From Anthopleura xanthogrammica (taxonomy: Eukaryota > Cnidaria > Anthozoa > Actiniaria > Actiniidae), in contig OZ025209.1 in NCBI GenBank assembly GCA_964019055.1, positions 11,950,981 through 12,014,980 on the forward strand: 64,000 nucleotides of DNA. Direction: 5' to 3'. The notes under the pieces were generated by a model. That model was not told the origin of the DNA. It saw nothing but the letters and a program-made list of their open reading frames with translations, and searched no databases. Position numbers and translations under genes: made by a program. Below, piece by piece: positions 1 through 10,875 of this stretch (position 1 is its first letter; every line of letters begins with the position of its first letter).

Positions 1-405
1 CAAAAAATCGGTCTAAATTGGTCTAAAAACGAAAAAAAAAAAATGCTTAGAAACACCCTTATATCGTAAGGGAACATAATTTCCACAATACTAAAGTGAA
101 GTAGTTCAAAAAAGTTAGGCTTGCTTACGTGCATTCTGGATAGCTGGTGCTATGAGACAAAAATATGTTTATCTAAGGAAATGACTAGTCTGCCTTATCC
201 CTAAACAAAATAGACTTTATCATATTCTCATCGTCCATTTCTTGTGTTTCAACATTGTCACACATGTAAACCTAGAAATTGTAAACTTTGAAGATAAGAA
301 GCTCCGCCTCTTATATTTGTACCCCTTAGCCACACCCTATAGTATTTGAATCACCCATTAGTTCAGGTATCCTTGAATTATTTCAGTCTAGTGATATATA
401 ATTAA

Positions 406-3400
406 GAGGCTGTCTCAGTAAAAACCGCCCACTCAACTTAGTTTAAAAAATATTTTTTTCTCAAACTCTGGCTATTGAAAGACTTTATTGGGGTGATCAC
501 TGAAACGAATTTGGTTTGGTTCAAAAATCTTTTTTGGCTACGCTAGGAGCCGTTAAAATTGTTGACGGCCTGGGGCCTGTGATGAGCCCTTGACGACCGA
601 AAATTTAGCACTTATTCACAGCGCTGTACACAAATCATTCCGTAGATTTCAGAATCTTTTTTTACACCGATCTGTAGGCACACTATTGTAGTTTCATGAA
701 ATAAAAAGCTTCATCCAATCGGAGTAGCCGTAAGCAAGAAAACTAGGATATTGTTAGCCCTACTCCACACGCTGTCAGCGAGGGCTGAAAATGAGCAAAA
801 TATAAAAGCTTGATCTGAAAAAGTGGGACCTGTCTACAAGCTTTTTCCTATATGATCGAAGAGTTCTATCATTTATTGATACAAATCAGCAATAACCTGT
901 GTACGTTTTCATTTTTTTTAAAGTTATGGCCGTTTCTATTGGTATACCTTGGAGAAATTTTCGAGTTGAAGTATCAAATCAGTATCGCATCATTCGAGTA
1001 GATTTTAAATAAAATTCCGCTTACCTGCTTTCTAGGCTAGCCTCTTTTCCTCTCAAGCCATGCTAGAATTCTTTTAGATCACAAAAAGGCCATAAAGATC
1101 CCAATCGGAGAGAAAATTCATACTTCGTAACATTCATTCATTAGCCAAAGGTGTTCCTGGTCAATTATCCAAGGCTCGATATCTTGGCGTTTCAGGAAGT
1201 AAATTTTTCCTTTTGAGATTGGCCAAGCATTATATTTTCCAAAGTAGGTTTCCCACAACACTCAAGGCCAAATTTCAATGGAAAAAAGAGAATAAGGAGG
1301 GCTGAAAACCCAAGAAAACTACTCACAAACTTCACGTTAAAATCATAGCACTTCGTATTATTGCTGCTTCCGCAGGGGTTCGACGGTAGCTTTTTTGGGG
1401 GGGAACCGCTAACATCAAGTACTTTCATAGTTACATTGAAAATTATTTTGCTGTGGTTTTATTGAGCTGATCAAATGGAAGGCAAATGCTTATTAGAAGC
1501 TAGGGGGGAAAGTGGATGTGGTGATTTTGATCTTACTCGTTTATCAGAGTGCCAGAATGACATTTCAGGTCACCTAAGCGCCTGCCACCTGTCACAGATG
1601 ATTGGTTTTGTGGGAGAGTGTGACTTGATTTTGAATAGGGCAGGCATATTTGATTTAACATCTAGTCAGGTAGAAAATCTTTTGATTTGCGAAAAACATC
1701 GTGGAAGCATGGGACGAAAATGGAGACCGCCTCCAACCTGCCGGTACCCTCTGCACTCCGGCCCTAAGAAACCGCTCAAGAACAGAAACGCTGTGAATAC
1801 AGATACTAACCGGGAAGTCCGCCTGTTGCTTGGAAAAAACATCGCAATAGGATCTCGTGTGTTTATAGCATTTACTTATAAACTTGTTAACTATATAAAC
1901 TTTGAAATCACTGGTGATTTCCGCAATCTAAATTAACTCTCGGCAGTGTGATTTAATCACGAGTTATGAAGAGCTAATGAAATTGCGGAAAGCATACATT
2001 TAACCAATCAGATTACAGAAAAAAGAAGCTAATTTTAAGCATGAGAAAAAAAGTGAAGGGGATTTTCTAGATTTTTGACTAAATTTTACATGAAAATGGA
2101 TGAAATAGAGATCTTACAATTTTTTGTTGATGATAAAATCTTCCTCAGATTTTAAATAAATATGATTACAGGCACCGCGGAGCATGAGGGAAGGGGGCTG
2201 ATCTGAGGGCGGGTTCGGGCGATTATCCCCAACCCCCTGGAAATTTGGAAATCGAGGCTCTTGGAAATGCACATGCATTGTACCGCTGTGGATGGTATTA
2301 TTCGTCAGTGTGACGTTGAGCTCAAGAAGATTTTTTTACGGCACTAGTGCAATTTTTAGCTCGTAAAACTCAAACTTTGCCGGTGTTGTACAGGTTATAG
2401 AATTTCTCTTAGGTGCTAGATACAGGTACGTAGCCAAGAGTTTGACTTTATAGGGGGCCCAAAACCTGTTTTCAGAACATCATCCAAAAAAACGGCCAAA
2501 CCAAAGGAAAAAAAACCCGGCCAAAAATTACCAAATATTATGCGAGTAAGAAGGTTTATAGACTTCGAATTATTTAATACTCAACACATTTTTTTTAATG
2601 TGTAAACGACCCCCTCGTAAATTTTGTTGATATCAGGGAATTAAAGTAGCCAGGATTTTGAATAGTTGTAGGCCTTGGGAAATTGGCACTAAATGACCAC
2701 TTTAAGAAGGAAGAAGAATACAATGCTGCATAAAAAAAATCAAAAACCTTCATTAATTCTGCCAAAAAGATGAAAAGCTAAAATAAATTATTTGTGAGCC
2801 TGCGGTATTAAAGCAGCGGTTTCCCCCCAAAAAAAGCTACCGTCGAACCCCTGCGGAAGCAGCAATAATACGAAGTGCTATGATTTTAACGTGAAGTTTG
2901 TGAGTAGTTTTCTTGGGTTTTCAGCCCTCCTTATTCTCTTTTTTCCATTGAAATTTGGCCTTGAGTGTTGTGGGAAACCTACTTTGGAAAATATAATGCT
3001 TGGCCAATCTCAAAAGGAAAAATTTACTTCCTGAAACGCCAAGATATCGAGCCTTGGATAATTGACCAGGAACACCTTTGGCTAATGAATGAATGTTACG
3101 AAGTATGAATTTTCTCTCCGATTGGGATCTTTATGGCCTTTTTGTGATCTAAAAGAATTCTAGCATGGCTTGAGAGGAAAAGAGGCTAGCCTAGAAAGCA
3201 GGTAAGCGGAATTTTATTTAAAATCTACTCGAATGATGCGATACTGATTTGATACTTCAACTCGAAAATTTCTCCAAGGTATACCAATAGAAACGGCCAT
3301 AACTTTAAAAAAAATGAAAACGTACACAGGTTATTGCTGATTTGTATCAATAAATGATAGAACTCTTCGATCATATAGGAAAAAGCTTGTAGACAGGTCC

Positions 3401-3820
3401 CACTTTTTCAGATCAAGCTTTTATATTTTGCTCATTTTCAGCCCTCGCTGACAGCGTGTGGAGTAGGGCTAACAATATCCTAGTTTTCTTGCTTACGGCT
3501 ACTCCGATTGGATGAAGCTTTTTATTTCATGAAACTACAATAGTGTGCCTACAGATCGGTGTAAAAAAAGATTCTGAAATCTACGGAATGATTTGTGTAC
3601 AGCGCTGTGAATAAGTGCTAAATTTTCGGTCGTCAAGGGCTCATCACAGGCCCCAGGCCGTCAACAATTTTAACGGCTCCTAGCGTAGCCAAAAAAGATT
3701 TTTGAACCAAACCAAATTCGTTTCAGTGATCACCCCAATAAAGTCTTTCAATAGCCAGAGTTTGAGAAAAAAATATTTTTTAAACTAAGTTGAGTGGGCG
3801 GTTTTTACTGAGACAGCCTC
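406..3820. mobile_element. Foldback TTAA-inserting DNA transposon with 1 kb inverted arms
   Basis: The element starts with GAGGCTGTCTCAGTAAAAAC and ends with the exact reverse complement, between two TTAA copies (402-405 and 3821-3824). Copy B and partial copy C keep the empty site with a single TTAA. The inverted arms run about 406-1410 and 2814-3820 and are almost perfectly complementary. The unique core (1411-2813) holds one small reading frame but no recognisable transposase. A TTAA duplication is typical of piggyBac-type transposition, so this looks like a non-autonomous foldback member mobilised in trans. It inserted after, or was lost from one copy after, the segmental duplication. Confidence 0.88.
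1475..1936 (+). CDS. Hypothetical Cys/His-rich protein in the foldback core
   Basis: A 153-codon open frame lies in the unique core between the inverted arms. I do not recognise the protein. Its first 100 residues contain spaced cysteines and histidines (CHLS, GECD, ICEKHRG, TCRYPLH) that could bind zinc. The basic stretch HRGSMGRKWRPPP lies between the last two pairs, which would suit a nucleic-acid-binding role. The C-terminal third is unremarkable. There is no signal peptide, and no splice sites are needed. It could be an exon of a captured host gene, part of a lost transposon protein, or chance. The arrangement of Cys/His pairs is the only argument for coding. Confidence 0.3.
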   Translation: MEGKCLLEARGESGCGDFDLTRLSECQNDISGHLSACHLSQMIGFVGECDLILNRAGIFDLTSSQVENLLICEKHRGSMGRKWRPPPTCRYPLHSGPKKPLKNRNAVNTDTNREVRLLLGKNIAIGSRVFIAFTYKLVNYINFEITGDFRNLN

Positions 3821-3845
3821 TTAAATGCTCTAAATCATGTAAAAA

Positions 3846-3965
3846 GCCCATTTCAGACCACATGACATTCCCTTGAGAAATGTTCTTCTATTAACATAAT
3901 TACACATGAAAGAATCAACCCCAAAGAGTGGCAACACATGGCCTGGAATGAGCACAACAAAAAAT
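3846..3965. mobile_element. Short TIR element, CATTTCAGACCA family
   Basis: The left end CATTTCAGACCACATGACA and the right end ...ATGGCCTGGAATGAG are imperfect inverted repeats. A second copy is at 27606-27722 in unit B, and a diverged third is at 62936-63095 inside the SLC22 gene, so it is a dispersed family rather than a chance hairpin. Confidence 0.5.
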
Positions 3966-5009
3966 GAAGCTAAAGAGGTCTATTTTCGTCTACCCAAATA
4001 CTTTTCTCAGTCATCGAAGGCATTTCGTATAAGGGGCAGGTTCAACCCCAATGGTCCAAAATAGAGGACTTAGCTCAGTGAAGTAGTCCTCTTATACTAA
4101 TATAAGATACAGCAATACAAACTTTCAATGCACATCCTCTGTTTCTCAAAAAAAAATCCAACGTTTTCATTGACGAGCCTTTGGTCACGTTTCTCGTATA
4201 TATATATAGGCGAATGATCAGTAGATTTGATAGATTATTATTTGGTTTTAGTTCAACACTGACAGCGGATGAAAGTCTGAGTTCCTTAGCTTGTATTTTT
4301 TGTCGTGGACATAGAATAGCCAGATATCTGCATGGTCGAAAATTTGTTTTTGACTTTGCATCATAACAAGAATGTCTTGGTCAGTTAAGCTAGTTTTAAC
4401 TAATTAAAATTAAAATTAAAATTATATACAAAAGTGTTTTGTAGATAATGTCAAAATCATGGCGTGAAAATAACTAAATAAAATTGTATCATAAAACAAG
4501 ATAATGAATATAAAATTCCAGATGTTTACCGCGCGATAGAACTGAACACTGGCACAAGCACATGCACGAGCTCTCATGGTATCTCTGGCAATATATCAGT
4601 GCGCAGAGTTTCTTACTGAAATGAAAACTGTTAAAACTTTCGAAACGTCTAAATAAATCATTCCAGAGACAAAAATGTATCTTCAACTTACGTCTACAAA
4701 TACTATTATACAACTTTTATATGCAGAACTAGCGCTAAAATTGTTCAAAATCACCTGAACCAAGGTTTTCCTAAGCTTTTCCCGTTTTCCCCCGTAGGGG
4801 GGAGGGATGGGAAGTGGCTGTACACAGGCTACAAAATGGTCGGCATTTCATACGATGCAAGATCCCATAACGCATTGTTTTGACTCGGTGAACCACCCTA
4901 CCCATACGTCGTAAGCCTCTCGTCAGTATGTTTGGTTACTCACTCTAAAACTTGATTCTCTCAATATATACAAGTAGAATTTATTCTTTTTTTTAATTTT
5001 AATGTCCTC

Positions 5010-5052
5010 AGATAAGAGATCATAGTATATCATAGTATTATCTCTTATCTGG
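5010..5052. repeat. Perfect-stem hairpin AGATAAGAGAT
   Basis: AGATAAGAGAT is followed by a short AT-rich loop and then ATCTCTTATCT. The same structure is at about 28766-28808 in copy B. Function unknown; it may be the end of a decayed TIR element. Confidence 0.5.
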
Positions 5053-7017
5053 GGACCGTAAAATAAGAATATTTTACTAGTATTGGGAGAATTCACTTTT
5101 AGGGTAAATATATATAGTAACTCTATAGAATCACTTCAAACTTTCCTTCCATAAAAACGATGTCATTCGTACTGTCATCATTTCCATATCCATAATTGGA
5201 AAGCTTACCTTATTTGAAAGCAGTTTTAGGTGTTTTTTTGAAGCTTTAAATTGTTGAAAATGGCAACCAAAACTTGCAAATAGAACTCTGTGAAATAAAA
5301 CACTTTCCACCATCTTGAATTTAGCTGGGAAGCCTGGCATTCGACAAAGGAAGCCAAGACATGCACAATTCAGTTAAAAACACAGGGACCCCGCGCGAAC
5401 CTCTGCATGGAACCCAATCTGCAAAATAAATTCGTAGCGATTGTGGAGGTGCATGGTTCGCTGCTGTTGTTTTGCACACTCATTGACTCTTATCACGCTA
5501 GCGTGACATTATAATATATTAAATTTATGGAAAAAAGGAGTTTAAATTCAAATTTTTCACATCGATAATAGTAAAAATGCTAAAAAAGTAAAAAAAAATT
5601 ATAAATATTGCCCTTAAACTGACGAATTGAGAAGATATGAATTTTTGAAATTAAGCATTTTTGCAAGCAAATGTATTCAGAAACGCATCGAATGCGTTAC
5701 TATATACATTGGCATGCAAAAATGCTTAGTTTCAAAAATTTAGATATTCGTAAGTAACGCATCGGATGCGTTACTTTCCTCGTTATCATGCTAGACACAT
5801 AAATTTGCAAAAATATCACGAATTAGAAATGACATCACTACAAAACTGAGGTGTCATGCAGCTTGCGAAAATTGACTTATAAATGTTTATATCTGACATA
5901 AATCTAGAGTTTGAGGAGAAGATTTTTTTATATTTGGTATACATTTACTATGATATTCATTGAGGGAAAATAAAATAAAGAAATAACCGTTTCACGAGTA
6001 GCTGGGCTACGAAGGATGACACTTCAGTTCTGGAAATTTTCTCGATTCTGATTGGTCAGTATTTTTTTTTTTTTTTTTCAGATAAGCTGGAAGGGCGAAT
6101 TAGGCTGGTTCTTCAAGAATAGGAAAGGAAAAGGAAAGGAAGGAAAGAATAAAAAATATATATATAAAGTCACATCTGCAAACAGACAATGATGTACACA
6201 TAAACAAATAGCGTTTTAGGAGGCGTTAGTGGATATCAATTTGTGCCGCTATTATATCTGTTACTATTATATCTGTTACGATTTATAAAGCTCTTGAAAA
6301 GCCCCCAAACGTGCCTTTGTGACAATAACGAATACATTTGAAAATGGCTCCTTGCTTATTATTGAGTACTTAGCTAGCTACGTTAGTGTCTGGCTGGGTC
6401 GAAGAAAATAGCCTTTTGTCATCTTTGACTGATTCCCTGCTATGGCATTCTAGTAGGAGTAGGAAGTAGAAAGAAGATTGCGCAGACGGTGTTTCCAAGT
6501 TTTATTGAGCTTTATCATTAACAGGCTTACTTGAACTCTCGGCAACTTCTAAAGACATCCAAGAGCCTGACCTTGGATAACCCACCTTAATAAGCCTCTA
6601 CTTAAAATACAAAGCTTAACTGACGTTCTCGTCAAACGGCCGCTTTTAATCTAAGTCAAATAAAAAATTGTATCCACTGCGCATGCTCAAACATGGAGTT
6701 GCAGGTGACCTTAGTTTAGACAACCAATGAAAATCATTCTTGAGTAAACTTAAGTGAACAAGCCAAATTTGAGCAGTGCAGTTGTGGCTTCGTATGGTTA
6801 TCACAACTGACTTCAAGCGCCAACACTGACAAGAAAGAAAATCTTAGATTTGTAAGTTTGCTCATTGCAATTTTGGAGACTGGTATAAACTGATTCGGAA
6901 TCCTATACATTTAGAGGTTTTATTCACTTTAAGATCTGACCAAATGATTTCCTTCGATCGACAACAGCTGTTTTATAGCTCAAGAATGATCCTATCGAGC
7001 TTCTCGAGCCCTGCGGT

Positions 7018-7135
7018 CGCCATATGTGAATTGAGTTTGTTTGATGTGTTGTTCTCTCCTCTGCTACGAGGGTTTTCTCCGGGTACTCCGGTTTTCTCCT
7101 TCCGTAAAAATCAACCTACTCGTAGTAGATCCGAA
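7018..7135 (+). repeat. Dispersed repeat, GTTTTCTCCGGGTACTCCGG family
   Basis: A segment ending in GGGTTTTCTCCGGGTACTCC recurs in unit B (about 30777-30895). It recurs inverted near 24365-24445 and 51160-51228, after exon 21 of each receptor gene, and diverged at 63870-63945. Five occurrences in 64 kb mark it as an interspersed repeat, probably SINE or LINE derived. Open frames across it are repeat-derived. Confidence 0.6.
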
Positions 7136-8148
7136 ATATTCTTTCTTTCCTGTGCTTCGAGGGCTTCTTCCATTTTTACTCTGGTCCCCTCCGGCCATGC
7201 ATCTTCTAATTCAGTTTCACTAAGATCAAGCCTTGAATGCATTACTCAGAAGCCTATGGTTTGAAAAAAAAGAGCAGTCATTCCCTGCGGAAAATAATGT
7301 ATTTTTTCTTTCATATATATTTGATCAAATAGTGTACTGGTATCGGCGCCTAAGCCGTTCGTCATTCAGAATAACAGTCATTTTAGATTGAAATAAGAAA
7401 TTTGTACTGCAAAAATGCAAGAAGCTCCAGAAAGGAAATACCAACGAATTTAATAGTTCAAATGACAAACATTTGATTATTTTACTTTCATTAGACAGCC
7501 ATGAAAACCAAGCCGTTTCGAGTAAGCGAGTAGGATGAGATGCCAAACAAATCGAGGGAAAGTTAATTTTAGGTCTCCCCAATTAGCAAAGAATTGTGCC
7601 GAGCTAGTATACTTATTGAGACTTTAATAAAGTTATTATTATTATTATAAAGTTAGGTCAACTGTTTCCATAGAAACCGTTCAGCAAATTCAACTTTTGA
7701 AGTCGACATCTGTTCCTCATTAACAGAAAAGCTGCACCTGTTTTCTATGGGAAAAGCAATAGGGATAGTGCAGATGGTAGCCATGGCTATCATGCGTCTT
7801 CATTAGTTCTATAGACGAAAACAATGAGCAAGGAACAAAGGAGCGCGCTGCAGTCCTACGAGGTTAAATAGATGAAAATATAAGTTGAAATTTGAGGCAA
7901 AGTGAGAAAATGAAAATGTAACACCGAGGCATAAAATATACATAATGCAATAGAGAGAAAATCAAGTATCTTAAGTATATATATCTTTGATTATTATATG
8001 AAATAGAGTGTGATATCGATATCCCCACTCCCACCAGTGGCCAGTGGGGATACGATTTTTTTATCAACACTGGTGGTCTCAAATTTGACCAAAGTCAAAT
8101 TCTCCATTATTTTTCATTGAAGATTTCATATAATAAACAGAACATTAC

Positions 8149-8238
8149 ATGGCCGCTTGGAGATACGAATTTTATCTTCTTGTGAGAGATAATATCAAAA
8201 CTCGAAGATAAAATTCGTATCTCCGCGCGACCATGTAA
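8149..8238. repeat. Long hairpin unique to copy A
   Basis: Two arms of about 32 bases (ACATGGCCGCTTGGAGATAC... and its near reverse complement) flank a short loop. They lie inside about 280 bases (7975-8252) absent from unit B. This looks like a small inverted-repeat transposon. Confidence 0.5.
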
Positions 8239-9879
8239 TATCCTCTATATATTTAAAAATATCAAAAACATCAATACTATCCCTTCCTCCTTTCATCCAT
8301 CCATCCACCCATAATTATCAATAATGGATGATCATGATGCTTACTCCAAGGCATTTCTTTTTTTCCTTACCAACACTTTTTTATTAAGTTAATCACACAA
8401 ATTTCATCAAGTTGTCGTTTCATTTGAATATTTCATTTGGCCTCAATTGAACTGCATGCTATTTATTTAGAATTAACCACATTGAGCGCAGTTTTTTCCT
8501 TTCAGTGTTTACATTATTTTTATTGAAATGAAGCAGTTGTAACCATCTGGTCAGTATAATATGTTCAATCACATTTTTAGCTATACGCCTCAACTTTTTT
8601 CTCATTGAATCCACGAGCACTATTTAAGACCAAAAGACCATAAAGGACAATGAGAGACTCTATCCTTGAATGTTTTTATTTATGTGGATCTCTTGAAATG
8701 TTTTCCATTTTGGTTGAAAGCTGATCGATCGAAGCCTGATGTACAATTTTGAGCCGATCGAGAGAATCAGCTGTTTTTTTCAAGTGAAGTCTTGTCGCTG
8801 TCGTAATATGTTATCGAAGTCTTTTAAAGTCGAAAAATTTAAAAACACCTGCTTTGAGGTACAAAAAAAAGTTACATTAAAGTGGGCATAACATTTTTTC
8901 AATCTACATGAAGTAATTAGTTAAATGGTAAAATATTTCTTGATTTGAGTGATGCGTATTTAAGTTATGAATGTTCATAATTCCAATATGATGATGACTG
9001 TCACAGTGTTGATGTTATAAGCTTATAAACTCGCCATTCGAAACCTCATGAATAATTCATAATCCCTTGCTCCAATTGGAGCCACCATATGGTCCTTTAT
9101 ACCCGATAAAATCATCTTTATTAGTATTCAAGTCATCTTTATATAAAGACACACGTGTGTCTTTATATAAAGAATACTAATGAGGACGACCTTATCAAAG
9201 TTGAAGGTGCCTCCAAGTTTAGATGAAGACTCATCAAGGTCAGCTCACATACGATCACCGACGACCCACAAAATTGGGTCGATACGATATCACTTTACGG
9301 CAAACTGTCCAATAAAATCTCGCGATATATAATAACATTTAATCGACCCTAAATATGTAATAAACAAATTATTACATGTTAAGAGCTGATATCATTTTTA
9401 TTATAAAAACGATATCAGGCTCTTAACATGTGATAATCTCTATTTATCTTACTTCACCACCGAACACCATTATGCTTTAAACTGCCCTGGCCAACGATTA
9501 TTCAACCGGAAGAAGAGGTCCGCATATCTAAACTTTAGTAAATAAAGATATCCCAACTGAACCTAATACTGAAAGAGTCCCTCTCTGTCAGGCGTGAGGC
9601 ATTTTTAGCTACTTAGTTATTTATGAAAGCAAATACCCTTATATATTTGCAATACTCAAGCATGAAATATTCGTAACTGAGAAAGATATCCTTCGGGTAC
9701 AATAAATAAATTATTATTGTTGTTAATGGTCTCTTGGAAAGACCTTTTTCTCGCTTTTCCATTCTATTTGAAAATGCTATACAATGCTAATTTCTATAAT
9801 ATTTAAAAAGGAAAAATTAGATCGTTGTTCACTTCCATCTCTCACCTTCAACTTCCAAATACTCCCCTTATCCTTTAAC

Positions 9880-10640
9880 TACACGTTCACGTCCACCTCA
9901 CCTATTACCTTGAACACCTTGAACACTTTCTTCGCCTATATCTCCGCGTTCACGTCCACCTCACCTATTACCTTGAACACCTTCTTCGCCTATATCTTCA
10001 CGTTCACGTCCACCTCACCTATTAGAGAGTTTAAGAATCCCGTTTACGGCAGACGTGAAACGTCAGTTGACCAGTGAAAAGTTCTTTAAGATTAGTAAAA
10101 AGGAATCGCAAAAATCTCAAAGTCGTAGATAACTAAAATGATATTTCTTTTTGTTAAGAAAGTTTGCAAAAGGTAAAGTAAAATACAGGAAAAGGAAGAA
10201 AACTTGGTCACGTTTGCCGTTTGCGGGAGAAAAATACGCGAATCTTAAGCTTTCTTTCCTTCAACACCTTCAACACCTTCTTCGCCTATATCTCCACGTT
10301 CACGTCCATCTCACCTATTACCTTCAACACCTTCAACACCTTCTTCGCCTATATCTCCACGTTCACGTCTACCTCACCTATTACCTTCAACACCTTCAAC
10401 ACCTTCTTCGCCTATATCTCCACGTTCACGTCCACCTCATCTATTACCTTCAACACCTTCTTCGCCTATATCTCCACGTTCACGTCTACCTCACCTATTA
10501 CCTTCAACACCTTCAACACCTTCTTCGCCTATATCTCCACCTTCACGTCCACCTCACCTATTACCTTCAACACCTTCAACACCTTCTTCGCCTATATCTC
10601 CACGTTCACGTCTACCTCATCTTCCCTCCATCTCGACCGC
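9880..10640 (+). repeat. 63-base pyrimidine-rich minisatellite
   Basis: The unit carries TTCAACACC once or twice, then TTCTTCGCCTATATCTCC, then ACGTTCACGTCCACCTCACC and TATTACC, for 63 or 54 bases. There are two units at 9880-10022 and about six at 10259-10640, separated by unrelated sequence. Because 63 and 54 are multiples of three, the array is open in several frames; this does not make it coding. It ends about 240 bases before the start codon of gene A and is absent from copy B, where only the CCTTCGACTTTAGCCCCACG flank remains. Confidence 0.8.
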
Positions 10641-10875
10641 CACCTTCACCGTCATCTCCCCCTTCACCTTTAGCTCCATGTTCACCTCAACTTCACCTTC
10701 CGACTCGACCTCCACCTCTAATTTGCCTTCGACTTTAGCCCCACGTTCACGTCAACTTTAGCTTCCACCTCTCCTTAAAAATTACTTTCATCTCCATCTC
10801 CGCTTTTGTTTTAAATTGCAGTCTTCAACTAACTTGACTGTCTGATGCTAAGATACACGTTTAGATAACATTGTC

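Larger units (their letters stand above)
3821..9840. other. Gene-free upstream block of copy A, repeat remnants
   Basis: No gene is supported here. Short open frames (61-106 codons) are also found in copy B but include repeat-derived sequence and show no splice or domain support. Recognisable items are a TIR element at 3846-3965, a hairpin at 5010-5052, a bulged inverted repeat at 5639-5745 with two near-palindromes reading AACGCATCG.ATGCGTT, a dispersed repeat at 7018-7135, and a retroelement-like tail (AATAAAGTTATTATTATT) near 7625. Further right are a 32-base-arm hairpin at 8149-8238 and perfect palindromes at 9134-9171 and 9375-9433. Confidence 0.6.

Noticed and set aside
4181..4366. 61-codon frame, also present in copy B at 27938-28123
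   Set aside because: Identity only reflects the recent duplication. There is no domain, splice context or start-site support.
6944..7264. 106-codon frame in the upstream block of copy A
   Set aside because: It spans a dispersed repeat found five times in the window, twice in the opposite orientation. The overlapping frame is equally open.
10151..10738. 195- and 150-codon frames upstream of gene A
   Set aside because: They translate the 63-base minisatellite, whose unit length is a multiple of three. Two frames are open over the same array and no homologous coding sequence exists in copy B.
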